Assembly: GCA_902782955.1 (NCBI GenBank)
Contig: CACZPD010000277.1
Location: forward strand, 1-5,012
Source: an uncultured Erysipelotrichaceae bacterium
GTDB taxonomy: Bacteria; Bacillota_I; Bacilli_A; Erysipelotrichales; Erysipelotrichaceae
Reading direction: 5' to 3'
Length of the DNA: 5,012 nucleotides
Below are positions 1-4,594 of the stretch, one piece after another. The stretch's first letter is position 1. The number at the start of each line of letters is the position of its first letter. The notes under the pieces were generated by a model, which was given only the letters and a program-made list of their open reading frames with translations, did not search any database and had not been told where the DNA came from. A program made the translations under genes and the position numbers.

Positions 1-219
1 CGGTACGATAACTACTTCCTTGCTCAGCTGGTATCCTGTGCACGGTCCCATCGGTGTCTCGATCTGCACCGGTTCTGTCGGCAGGTCCCTGCATACTTCA
101 TATGCCATCAGTTCCGCGATCTCATCCAGGTTCTCCCTGAAATCCTTCGTCCCTGTATCTTTGTTTCTCATCAGCGTTAATTTATGCGTAATCAACGGAT
201 GGTTTAATACTGTAAGCAT
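1..219 (-). CDS. upp: Uracil phosphoribosyltransferase, N-terminal part (cut by window edge)
   Basis: Uracil phosphoribosyltransferase is the cytosolic enzyme that converts uracil and PRPP to UMP in pyrimidine salvage. The first 73 codons are visible, from ATG at 219-217 to the left edge, so roughly the N-terminal third of a protein usually near 209 residues. The start [20 protein letters not shown] matches the family's N-terminal signature (HPL-hKL-lMR), followed by a T-K-x-FRE segment, the conserved 'ELMAYE' helix, and an 'IETPMG' strand leading to 'VVIVP', where the family's 'PILRAG' segment would begin just outside the window. The start is supported by a perfect AGGAGG at 229-234, 9 bases upstream. 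The active-site PRPP loop lies beyond the edge and cannot be checked. It follows nagB in the same direction, but a hairpin between them suggests separate transcription. Confidence 0.93.
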   Translation of the reverse strand, partial: MLTVLNHPLITHKLTLMRNKDTGTKDFRENLDEIAELMAYEVCRDLPTEPVQIETPMGPCTGYQLSKEVVIVP

Positions 220-244
220 GCCTGTATACCTCCTGCTTTTCAAT

Positions 245-257
245 ATTATACATTATA
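245..257 (-). promoter_or_regulatory. Possible -10 boxes for upp
   Basis: Two TATAAT hexamers on the minus strand (252-257 and 245-250) sit just upstream of the upp ribosome site. No convincing -35 box is present at 16-18 bases from either, so promoter activity is only a suggestion. If the downstream box were used, the leader would be about 19 bases, enough for the AGGAGG. The upstream box overlaps the tail of the nagB terminator hairpin. Confidence 0.3.
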
Positions 258-293
258 AAAGAACATCACCATAATCATCGGCAATGTTCTCTT
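256..293 (-). terminator. Probable nagB terminator
   Basis: On the minus strand, AGAACATTGCC (290-280) pairs with GGTGATGTTCT (270-260) in an 11-bp stem with two G-U wobbles around a 9-base loop. Flanking A-rich and T-rich stretches (AAAAG before, TTT after) extend it by a few weak pairs. The stem is AT-rich and the T-tract is short (TTTTA), so termination may be partial and read-through into upp is possible. It begins 5 bases after the nagB stop codon. Confidence 0.55.
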
Positions 294-298
294 TTGGT

Positions 299-1090
299 TT
301 ACAGTCTTTCGTTCTTTTCGATATCCAGGAAATACTTGTATGTATCCACCGTCAGCTCACCGCAGGCTGCTTCGTCGCATGCTATGATCGCGCCGTTGTG
401 CAGCTGAAGTGCGGAACATGTCCACTTCTGGGAAACTGCGCCTTCAACCGTAGCCGCAAGCGCTCTTGCCTTGTTGTGGCCGCTGATGAGGACCAGTACT
501 TCCTTGGAATCCGTTACTGTCCCGATACCTACAGACAATGCCTTTGCAGGAACTTTTTCCGGATCGTTGCCGAAGAAGCGGCTGTTCACGATCCTTGTGT
601 CTGTTGTCAGAATACGTTCACCTGTTCTGGAAGACAGTGATGTATATGGTTCATTGAATGCCAGATGGCCGTCAACACCGATACCGCCCATGAAAAGATC
701 GATGCCGCCGTAGGAAGCGATCTTTTCTTCATAACGCGCGCATTCACCGGCTGGATCATCCGTCATTCCGTTGAGAATATTGATATTCTCCGCTTTCATA
801 TCTGTCAGATGGTTGAAGAAGTTGTCGTGCATGAAATACCAGTAGCTCTGATCATGCTCTTTCGGAAGTCCCAGATATTCATCCATGTTGAAAGTAACGA
901 CATTCGCAAAGGACAGTTCGCCTTTCTGATTCTTTTCGATCAGTCTCTTATATACTCCCAGAGGGGAAGATCCTGTCGGCAGACCCAGAACAAACGGTCT
1001 TTCTTCCTTATGAGAATTGATCTTGTCTGCGATATAGTTCGCAGCCCATTCACACATCTTTTCATAGTTGTCCTGAATTACTACTCTCAT
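299..1090 (-). CDS. nagB: Glucosamine-6-phosphate deaminase
   Basis: NagB converts glucosamine 6-phosphate to fructose 6-phosphate and ammonia, the last step that brings amino sugars (GlcNAc, GlcN) into glycolysis. It acts in the cytosol. The 263-residue protein is close in length to E. coli NagB (266) and aligns along its whole length. Visible hallmarks are the N-terminal 'FVLGLPTGSSPLGVYK' sugar-phosphate loop (33-48), 'TFNMDEYLGLP' with catalytic Asp70, and 'GIGVDGHLAFNEP' (136-148) with Asp140, His142 and Glu147, matching E. coli D72, D141, H143 and E148. 'NSRFF' (169-173) carries the conserved Arg171. The E. coli allosteric arginine (R158) is replaced by Gly157, so activation by GlcNAc-6-P is unlikely. 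The start is set by AAGGAG at 1099-1104, 8 bases upstream. It has its own promoter and probably its own terminator. NagA is not in the window. Confidence 0.97.
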   Translation of the reverse strand: MRVVIQDNYEKMCEWAANYIADKINSHKEERPFVLGLPTGSSPLGVYKRLIEKNQKGELSFANVVTFNMDEYLGLPKEHDQSYWYFMHDNFFNHLTDMKAENINILNGMTDDPAGECARYEEKIASYGGIDLFMGGIGVDGHLAFNEPYTSLSSRTGERILTTDTRIVNSRFFGNDPEKVPAKALSVGIGTVTDSKEVLVLISGHNKARALAATVEGAVSQKWTCSALQLHNGAIIACDEAACGELTVDTYKYFLDIEKNERL

Positions 1091-1120
1091 ATGCTTTTCT
1101 CCTTATTCTTTTCTAGAAAT

Positions 1121-1149
1121 ATTATGATATCGATATTGTTCCTTCGCAA
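1121..1149 (-). promoter_or_regulatory. nagB promoter
   Basis: Minus-strand -35 TTGCGA (1149-1144) and -10 CATAAT (1126-1121) are separated by exactly 17 bases, and transcription would start near 1114, about 24 bases before the nagB ATG. Two perfect palindromes lie in the promoter: ATATCGATAT (1127-1136) inside the spacer and TTTCTAGAAA (1110-1119) across the predicted start site. Either could be an operator. The second keeps the TCTAGA core of GntR-type NagR/DasR sites but lacks their GG/CC wings, so that link is speculative. Confidence 0.65.
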
Positions 1150-1171
1150 TACTTTTCGTTTTCAGAGAAAC

Positions 1172-1218
1172 AAAAAACTGCAGTCCTTTACAGAACGAAT
1201 CTGTAAGTGACTGCAGTT
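1172..1218 (-). terminator. Strong intrinsic terminator of pbuG
   Basis: Minus-strand arms AACTGCAGTC (1218-1209) and GACTGCAGTT (1185-1176) form a perfect 10-bp stem. After a small internal mismatch, the stem continues as CTTACAGA/TCTGTAAA with a 5-base loop. A run of T (TTTTTTG, 1177-1171) follows. The hairpin begins 12 bases after the pbuG stop and separates pbuG from the nagB promoter. Its plus-strand reading has only a weak T tail. Confidence 0.88.
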
Positions 1219-1229
1219 CTTAACTGTTA

Positions 1230-2597
1230 TCAGATAACGAAATACTTCAGTACGAATAATACCGCAAGGATATACATCAGCGGAGAGATGCCCTTTGTCT
1301 TGCCTGTGAACAGGTGCAGCAGGACATATGTGATGATACCGAATGAGATACCTTCGGAGATGGAGTATGCGAAGCCCATCATTGTGATGGCTGCGAAACA
1401 CGGAATCGCATCAACATAATCTGTCCAGTCGATCTTGGATACCTGCAGCATCATCAGGAAGCCGACGATGATCAGGGCCGGTGCTGTTGCGAATGACGGG
1501 ATCGTCAGGAACAGCGGTGTGAAGAATAATGCGATGAGGAACAGGATACCTGTTGTCAGCGCAACGAGACCTGTACGTCCGCCTTCGGAAATACCGGAAG
1601 AGGATTCAACGAATGTTGTGATCGTGGATGTACCAAGGCAGGCACCGACTGTTGTACCGACAGCGTCAGCCAGCAGTACTTCCTTGATGCCGTCCAGACT
1701 TCCGTCTTCGTTCAGCATATCTGCGGAAGCTGCGCATCCGATAACTGTTCCCAGTGTATCGAAGATGTCAACGAACAGGAATGAGAAGCACATAACGATG
1801 AAGTCACCGAGATGTGATCCGATGAAACCAAAGTCAAACTTGAACATGGTGCTGCTCATGGATGCCGGCATGGATGTGATCGTGCTCGGGATCAGTGAGT
1901 AGAAACCTGCGTCCGGGTTCGGTTTGTAGAGACCGACCAGCTGGCAGAGAATGCCTAAGCCCCATGTGATCAGGATGCCGTACAGCATGTAGCCCTTGAC
2001 GCCCTTGATCAGAAGGAACGCGATAACCGCAACACCGATCAGAGCCAGGATCGCGGAAATACCTGCATCGGAGATCTCGCCTGTTGCGATCATGCTCTTA
2101 GGTGAGAACAGGGCAACCAGTGTAGCGCCGTCAACGATGATGCCTGCATTCTGCAGACCGATAAATGTAATGAAGAAACCGATACCTACGGATACGGCGA
2201 TCTTCAGCGGTTTCGGAATGGCGTTGAAGATTGCTTCTCTGACGTTTGTCAGTGACAGGACGATGAAGAGAATACCTTCAAACAGAACGGCTGTCAGGGC
2301 AACCGGCCATGCATATCCCATCTGACCGCAGATCGTGTATGCAAAGTACGCGTTCAGGCCGAGACCTGCAGACAGCGCAAACGGCTTGTTCGCAATAAAT
2401 GCCATACACAGACAGGCGATTGCGGAAGCGATCGCTGTTGCTGTAAGAACGGCACCGGCATCCATCCCGGACGCACTCAGAATATTCGGGTTGACTGCCA
2501 GGATGTAAACCATTGTCATGAAAGTTGTCAGGCCGGCCATAACTTCTGTTTTGACATTCGTGCCGTGATCTTTCAATTTAAAAAGATTTTCAAACAT
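1230..2597 (-). CDS. pbuG: AzgA-type purine base permease (guanine/hypoxanthine), NCS2-like
   Basis: This 455-residue multi-pass membrane protein belongs to the AzgA/PbuG group (COG2252), which imports adenine, guanine or hypoxanthine by proton symport for salvage. It is full length (B. subtilis PbuG is about 440 residues) and aligns throughout. Signatures seen: 'GLTTFMTMVYILAVNP' in the first membrane segment (22-37), 'GLGLNAYFAY' (78-87), 'NAIPKPLKIAVSVGIGFFI', 'FLFVDIFDTLGT', and the conserved 'GTSTITTFVESSSG' around residue 325. About 13-14 hydrophobic segments are present. The start codon has an upstream purine run, AAGGGGGA (2601-2608), with a short spacer. Expression is under a guanine-class riboswitch in the leader, so guanine or hypoxanthine is the most likely cargo; the protein sequence alone cannot separate these from adenine. 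The gene seems monocistronic. Confidence 0.93.
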   Translation of the reverse strand: MFENLFKLKDHGTNVKTEVMAGLTTFMTMVYILAVNPNILSASGMDAGAVLTATAIASAIACLCMAFIANKPFALSAGLGLNAYFAYTICGQMGYAWPVALTAVLFEGILFIVLSLTNVREAIFNAIPKPLKIAVSVGIGFFITFIGLQNAGIIVDGATLVALFSPKSMIATGEISDAGISAILALIGVAVIAFLLIKGVKGYMLYGILITWGLGILCQLVGLYKPNPDAGFYSLIPSTITSMPASMSSTMFKFDFGFIGSHLGDFIVMCFSFLFVDIFDTLGTVIGCAASADMLNEDGSLDGIKEVLLADAVGTTVGACLGTSTITTFVESSSGISEGGRTGLVALTTGILFLIALFFTPLFLTIPSFATAPALIIVGFLMMLQVSKIDWTDYVDAIPCFAAITMMGFAYSISEGISFGIITYVLLHLFTGKTKGISPLMYILAVLFVLKYFVI

Positions 2598-2630
2598 ATT
2601 TCCCCCTTCTTTCTTACATCACCGTTTTAC

Positions 2631-2678
2631 AAAAAATAAAATCTTCTGCTTGCCTGCCGAAAAACAGGTTCGCAGAAG
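2631..2678 (-). terminator. Riboswitch expression-platform terminator
   Basis: Downstream of the aptamer, minus-strand CTTCTGC (2678-2672) pairs with GCAGAAG (2649-2643). An inner CCTG/CAGG stem is separated from it by a small internal loop (GAA/CAA). ATTTTATTTTTT (2642-2631) follows directly. This is a classic rho-independent terminator placed between aptamer and start codon, so ligand binding should stop transcription before pbuG. An alternative antiterminator pairing could not be traced with confidence; one possibility is CTGCC in the aptamer's P3/L3 strand pairing with GGCAG in the terminator's 3' half. Confidence 0.85.
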
Positions 2679-2693
2679 CCCCCAAGAAAAACG

Positions 2694-2758
2694 ATCGTAG
2701 TCCCGCTGTTAAGGCAGCAGGGTAGAAACACTCTCGCCAATCCGAAAGCATATACGAT
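2694..2758 (-). ncRNA. Guanine-class purine riboswitch aptamer
   Basis: Read on the minus strand, the segment has the three-way-junction layout of the purine riboswitch. P1 is ATCGTA/TACGAT (2758-2753 with 2699-2694). P2 is GCTTTCG/CGAGAGT with loop GATTGG. The invariant J2/3 is GTTTCTACC. P3 is CCTGCTG/CAGCGGG with loop CCTTAA, and the closing segment is GACTACG. The ligand-specifying base (position 74 in xpt numbering) is C, which Watson-Crick pairs with guanine or hypoxanthine; adenine riboswitches have U. U22, U47 and U51 equivalents are present. The loop-loop G37-C61 and G38-C60 pairs are possible. Both loops are one base shorter than the usual seven. Placement between promoter and terminator, ahead of a purine permease, confirms the call: guanine should switch uptake off. 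Confidence 0.95.
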
Positions 2759-2773
2759 ATGTAAGACTTGTTT

Positions 2774-2802
2774 ATTATATAAAGAAAAGGAAGGAATGCA
2801 AA
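2774..2802 (-). promoter_or_regulatory. Promoter of the riboswitch-pbuG transcript
   Basis: Minus-strand -35 TTTGCA (2802-2797) and a perfect -10 TATAAT (2779-2774) are 17 bases apart. Transcription would start near 2767-2768, about ten bases before P1 of the aptamer, giving a leader of about 170 bases to the pbuG ATG. Confidence 0.75.
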
Positions 2803-2808
2803 TGGAAA

Positions 2809-2838
2809 AACATGAATTTTTCATGTTAAGCGCTTTCA
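2809..2838 (-). promoter_or_regulatory. Palindrome and cre-like site upstream of the pbuG promoter
   Basis: Two symmetric elements lie directly upstream of the -35 box. AACATGAA-TTT-TTCATGTT (2809-2827) is a perfect 8-bp inverted repeat. On the minus strand, TGAAAGCGCTTAAC (2838-2825) matches the CcpA cre consensus TGWNANCGNTNWCA at all but the last two positions and contains the 8-bp palindrome AAGCGCTT. Centred roughly 65 bases upstream of the predicted start, it would suit an activator site. Binding by any regulator is inference; the palindrome could alternatively be a weak hairpin in an upstream minus-strand transcript. Confidence 0.35.
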
Positions 2839-2839
2839 T

Positions 2840-2876
2840 AAAAAAACAGAGATCCTACATTGCCTGCAGGATCTCT
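2840..2876 (-). terminator. Orphan intrinsic terminator, minus strand
   Basis: Minus-strand AGAGATCCT (2876-2868) pairs perfectly with AGGATCTCT (2856-2848), loop 11 bases, then one G and seven T (2846-2840). This is a strong rho-independent terminator for leftward transcription, yet no minus-strand gene lies between it and the divergent azlC start. It could end a small RNA from the 2880-3050 interval or block antisense transcription coming out of the azl region. In the plus direction the tail (TTTCT) is poor. Confidence 0.75.
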
Positions 2877-2885
2877 TTCTACATT

Positions 2886-2984
2886 CATATCTGCAATGGC
2901 CCCTTTGTGTCGTTCGTCAGATTGCTGCAGTAATTATGGGTTCTGCTGCCTGCTGGATCACCTGTTCCGGAATATGCAGATATG
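2886..2984. other. Segment bounded by a 10-bp inverted repeat; possible structured RNA or decayed tRNA
   Basis: CATATCTGCA (2886-2895) and TGCAGATATG (2975-2984) are perfect inverse complements enclosing 79 bases, so a transcript from either strand could close into one long hairpin. The enclosed plus strand (2898-2962) has tRNA-like marks in tRNA order: GGCCCCT as an acceptor-like start, TAATTATGGGTTC resembling a variable loop plus T-arm, and an ending in ATCACC. The acceptor and T stems do not pair properly and the middle is about ten bases short, so it is not a working tRNA. The minus-strand orientation is followed by the terminator at 2840-2876, so a small RNA is possible. No standard riboswitch, T-box, 6S or SRP motif was recognised. 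No clear promoter was found on either strand. Confidence 0.4.
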
Positions 2985-3053
2985 TTTTCTATCTTCAATA
3001 TAGCTTAGGAAAAACAAATTACTATCCTTTTCACAAAATTTTCAACATCTTCA

Positions 3054-3082
3054 TTTACAAATCCCGCAAATTGTCTGAATAT
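3054..3082 (+). promoter_or_regulatory. Candidate azlC promoter
   Basis: TTTACA (3054-3059, five of six to the consensus -35) is followed after 17 bases by GAATAT (3077-3082), a weak -10 (three of six). The predicted start would fall at about 3089-3090, on the azlC ATG itself, which would make the mRNA leaderless. The remaining AT-rich DNA at 2985-3053 shows no better plus-strand promoter. Confidence 0.35.
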
Positions 3083-3089
3083 TAGTTAC

Positions 3090-3821
3090 ATGAGTAAAAA
3101 TGAAGCAGTATGGAATGCCTTCCGCAGCGGACTCAGGGACGGAACCCCGATCGGACTCGGCTATCTTGCCGTCTCCTTTTCGCTCGGCATTGCCATGCGG
3201 AATGCCGGCATGACTCCCTTCCAGGGATTCCTTATGAGTATCCTGAACAATGCTTCTGCCGGGGAATATGCCGGTGTGCGTGTCATCCTGGCAGACGCCT
3301 CCTATCTGGAGATCGCTGTGATCACCCTGATCACCAATGCCCGTTATTTATTGATGAGCGCATCCCTCTCCCAGAAGTTCTCTCCCGATACCGGTCTGTT
3401 TCACAGACTGCTCATCGGATATGATGTGACCGACGAGCTGTTCGGCATCGGGATCGCCCAGAAAGGATATCTGCAGCCGGCCTACTATTACGGGGCTATG
3501 TGCTGCGCCGTTCCCGGCTGGGCTTTCGGGACTGCCATCGGGATCGCAGCAGGCAACATACTTCCGGCCAATATCGTCAGCGCGTTAAGCGTTGCGCTGT
3601 ACGGCATGTTTATCGCCATCATCATCCCGCCTGCCAGAGAGAATAAAACTGTAGGCGTACTGGTCGTTCTTTCTTTCCTGCTCAGCTATTTATGCGGTGT
3701 CACTCCGTTCCTCCAGACGATGAGCGACGGTACCCGTACCATTCTTCTGACAGTTCTGATCGCCGGTCTTGCGGCATACTTCCGCCCGGTCAGGGAAAAG
3801 GAGGATGAACATGACGCATAA
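3090..3821 (+). CDS. azlC: AzlC-family branched-chain amino acid exporter, large subunit
   Basis: AzlC (YgaZ in E. coli) is the large membrane subunit of the AzlCD exporter for branched-chain amino acids and analogues. The 243-residue product has the family's usual length (about 240-255). The N-terminal 'FRSGLRDGTPIGLGYLAVSFSLGIAM' region (12-37) is the typical family opening. It is followed by the small-residue segment 'NNASAGEYAGV', 'LITNARYLLMSASLSQKF' (family 'NaRy-Lms'), and 'GYDVTDELFGIG' (family D-E motif). Hydrophobic stretches continue to residue 232, ending in a charged tail. ATG 3090 is the only start that fits; no Shine-Dalgarno sequence precedes it. The stop overlaps azlD by 11 bases, so translation is probably coupled. 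Substrate is inferred from the family; some AzlC proteins export other compounds. Confidence 0.93.
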   Translation: MSKNEAVWNAFRSGLRDGTPIGLGYLAVSFSLGIAMRNAGMTPFQGFLMSILNNASAGEYAGVRVILADASYLEIAVITLITNARYLLMSASLSQKFSPDTGLFHRLLIGYDVTDELFGIGIAQKGYLQPAYYYGAMCCAVPGWAFGTAIGIAAGNILPANIVSALSVALYGMFIAIIIPPARENKTVGVLVVLSFLLSYLCGVTPFLQTMSDGTRTILLTVLIAGLAAYFRPVREKEDEHDA

Positions 3822-4116
3822 TATCTATATTTATATCCTGATCATGGCGGGTGTTTCCTTCCTGATCCGTACGCTGCCCCTCACCCTGATCCGCAAGCCG
3901 ATCACAAATATATATGTCAAGTCTTTCCTGTACTATGTACCTTATGTGACACTGGCGGTCATGACATTCCCTGCCATCGTGCAGGCCACCCGCGTTCCGC
4001 TGGCCGGCGCGGTATCCCTCCTGATCGGCATCCTGATGGCATGGAACGGCAGAAGTCTCCTGCAGGTCGCATGTATCTGCTGTCTTGCGGTCTTTGTGAT
4101 CGAACTGATCTTCTGA
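3811..4116 (+). CDS. azlD: AzlD-family branched-chain amino acid exporter, small subunit
   Basis: AzlD (YgaH in E. coli) is the small partner of AzlC in the two-component exporter. With ATG 3811 the product is 101 residues, typical of the family, with four hydrophobic segments at about 4-19, 38-58, 63-77 and 83-101. The conserved 'FLIRTLPL' (17-24) lies at the end of the first, and 'VPYVTLAVMTFP' in the second. ATG 3811 is preferred because AAAGGAGG (3797-3804) lies 6 bases upstream. ATG 3805 touches the ribosome site, and an upstream ATG at 3769 would add a non-family N-terminus read from inside azlC. The first 11 bases overlap the end of azlC, a common arrangement for this pair. The next gene starts 13 bases downstream. 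Confidence 0.9.
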   Translation: MTHNIYIYILIMAGVSFLIRTLPLTLIRKPITNIYVKSFLYYVPYVTLAVMTFPAIVQATRVPLAGAVSLLIGILMAWNGRSLLQVACICCLAVFVIELIF

Positions 4117-4129
4117 AAAAGAGAAATAT

Positions 4130-4585
4130 ATGATGAATATTACGATCGAAGAATCTTCCCTGACACCGGAAGTACTTGACTGCCTGATCCGCATGTCGGA
4201 AGACTGGGAAGCAGAAAACAGCTGTCACGGCTACCGGAAAAACACACGCTCCGATATCGAAGGTAACCGGATCTTCCTCGCAAAACAGGAGGACCGCATC
4301 ATCGGATATCTTTTCGGCCATATGGAAAACGCAAAGGAAACAACTTCCATCATGCCGAAGGAAACACCATATTTCGAAGTTGAAGAATTATATGTACTGC
4401 CGGAATGCCGTTCCAAAGGCATCGGCCAGGCGCTCTTCCGGTATGCGGAAAACACTGTGACCGGTGAAGCTGACTATATCATGCTGAGCACAGCCACAAA
4501 AAACCGGAAAGCGATCCTGCATTTCTATCTGGACGAGCTGGATATGGAATTCTGGAGCGCCAGACTCTATAAAAAAATAAGGTAA
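4130..4585 (+). CDS. GNAT-family N-acetyltransferase
   Basis: The 151-residue protein has the size and layout of a single-domain GCN5-related N-acetyltransferase, which moves an acetyl group from acetyl-CoA to an amine. The early strand 'IFLAKQEDRIIGYLFGHM' (48-65) is followed by motif A: 'VEELYVLPECRSKGIGQAL' (84-102) with the acetyl-CoA pyrophosphate loop R94-S-K-G-I-G99. Later 'ADYIMLSTATKNRKAILHFY' fits motif B, with the N-x-x-A-x-x-F/LY pattern ('NRKAILHFY') before the last strand. The substrate cannot be told from the sequence. The gene lies 13 bases behind azlD and is probably co-transcribed. It has only a weak purine stretch (AAAGAG) before ATG-ATG (4130/4133), so translation may depend on azlD. 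Its last codons (KKIR, A-run 4571-4577) double as the T-tract of the opposing ogt terminator. Confidence 0.88.
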   Translation: MMNITIEESSLTPEVLDCLIRMSEDWEAENSCHGYRKNTRSDIEGNRIFLAKQEDRIIGYLFGHMENAKETTSIMPKETPYFEVEELYVLPECRSKGIGQALFRYAENTVTGEADYIMLSTATKNRKAILHFYLDELDMEFWSARLYKKIR

Positions 4586-4594
4586 TATACCTTA
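4571..4594 (-). terminator. ogt terminator, embedded in the GNAT 3' end
   Basis: On the minus strand TAAGGTA (4594-4588) pairs with TACCTTA (4584-4578) around a 3-base loop, followed at once by seven T (4577-4571). The stem is short and AT-rich but perfect. It contains the ogt stop codon and the complement of the GNAT stop codon. The T-tract lies over lysine codons of the GNAT gene. Confidence 0.65.

Noticed and set aside
665..1210. A 181-codon plus-strand open frame antisense to nagB
   Set aside because: It is the shadow of a clearly recognised nagB. It lacks a ribosome site and family features, and it runs into the nagB promoter region.
1435..1902. A 155-codon plus-strand open frame antisense to pbuG
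   Set aside because: It is a shadow of a full-length, family-consistent permease, with no domain or initiation signal of its own.
2694..2758. Adenine or 2'-deoxyguanosine specificity for the riboswitch
   Set aside because: The specificity base is C rather than U, and J2/3 keeps the canonical TTTCTACC of guanine aptamers.
2627..2839. A 70-codon open frame on the minus strand upstream of pbuG
   Set aside because: It runs straight through the promoter, riboswitch aptamer and leader terminator. It has no ribosome site and no recognisable protein features.
2885..2998. A 37-codon minus-strand frame starting at TTG with a 'GDPAGSRTHN' segment
   Set aside because: It has no ribosome site and only a TTG start. 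The peptide is of the kind obtained by translating antisense tRNA, so it is more useful as a hint of a tRNA relic than as a gene.
2896..3003. A 35-codon cysteine-rich open frame on the plus strand (MAPLCRSSDCC...)
   Set aside because: It has no Shine-Dalgarno sequence, starts at the inner edge of the inverted repeat, and overlaps the tRNA-like segment. It is not rich in branched-chain residues as an azlC attenuator peptide would be.
2886..3089. A T-box or BCAA attenuator leader for azlCD
   Set aside because: No T-box sequence (AGGGTGGNACCGCG type) is present, and there is no plus-strand terminator between the hairpin segment and azlC.
3769..3810. An earlier start for azlD giving a 14-residue longer protein
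   Set aside because: The extension lies within azlC coding sequence and is basic and unlike AzlD N-termini. The AAAGGAGG at 3797-3804 is correctly placed only for ATG 3811.
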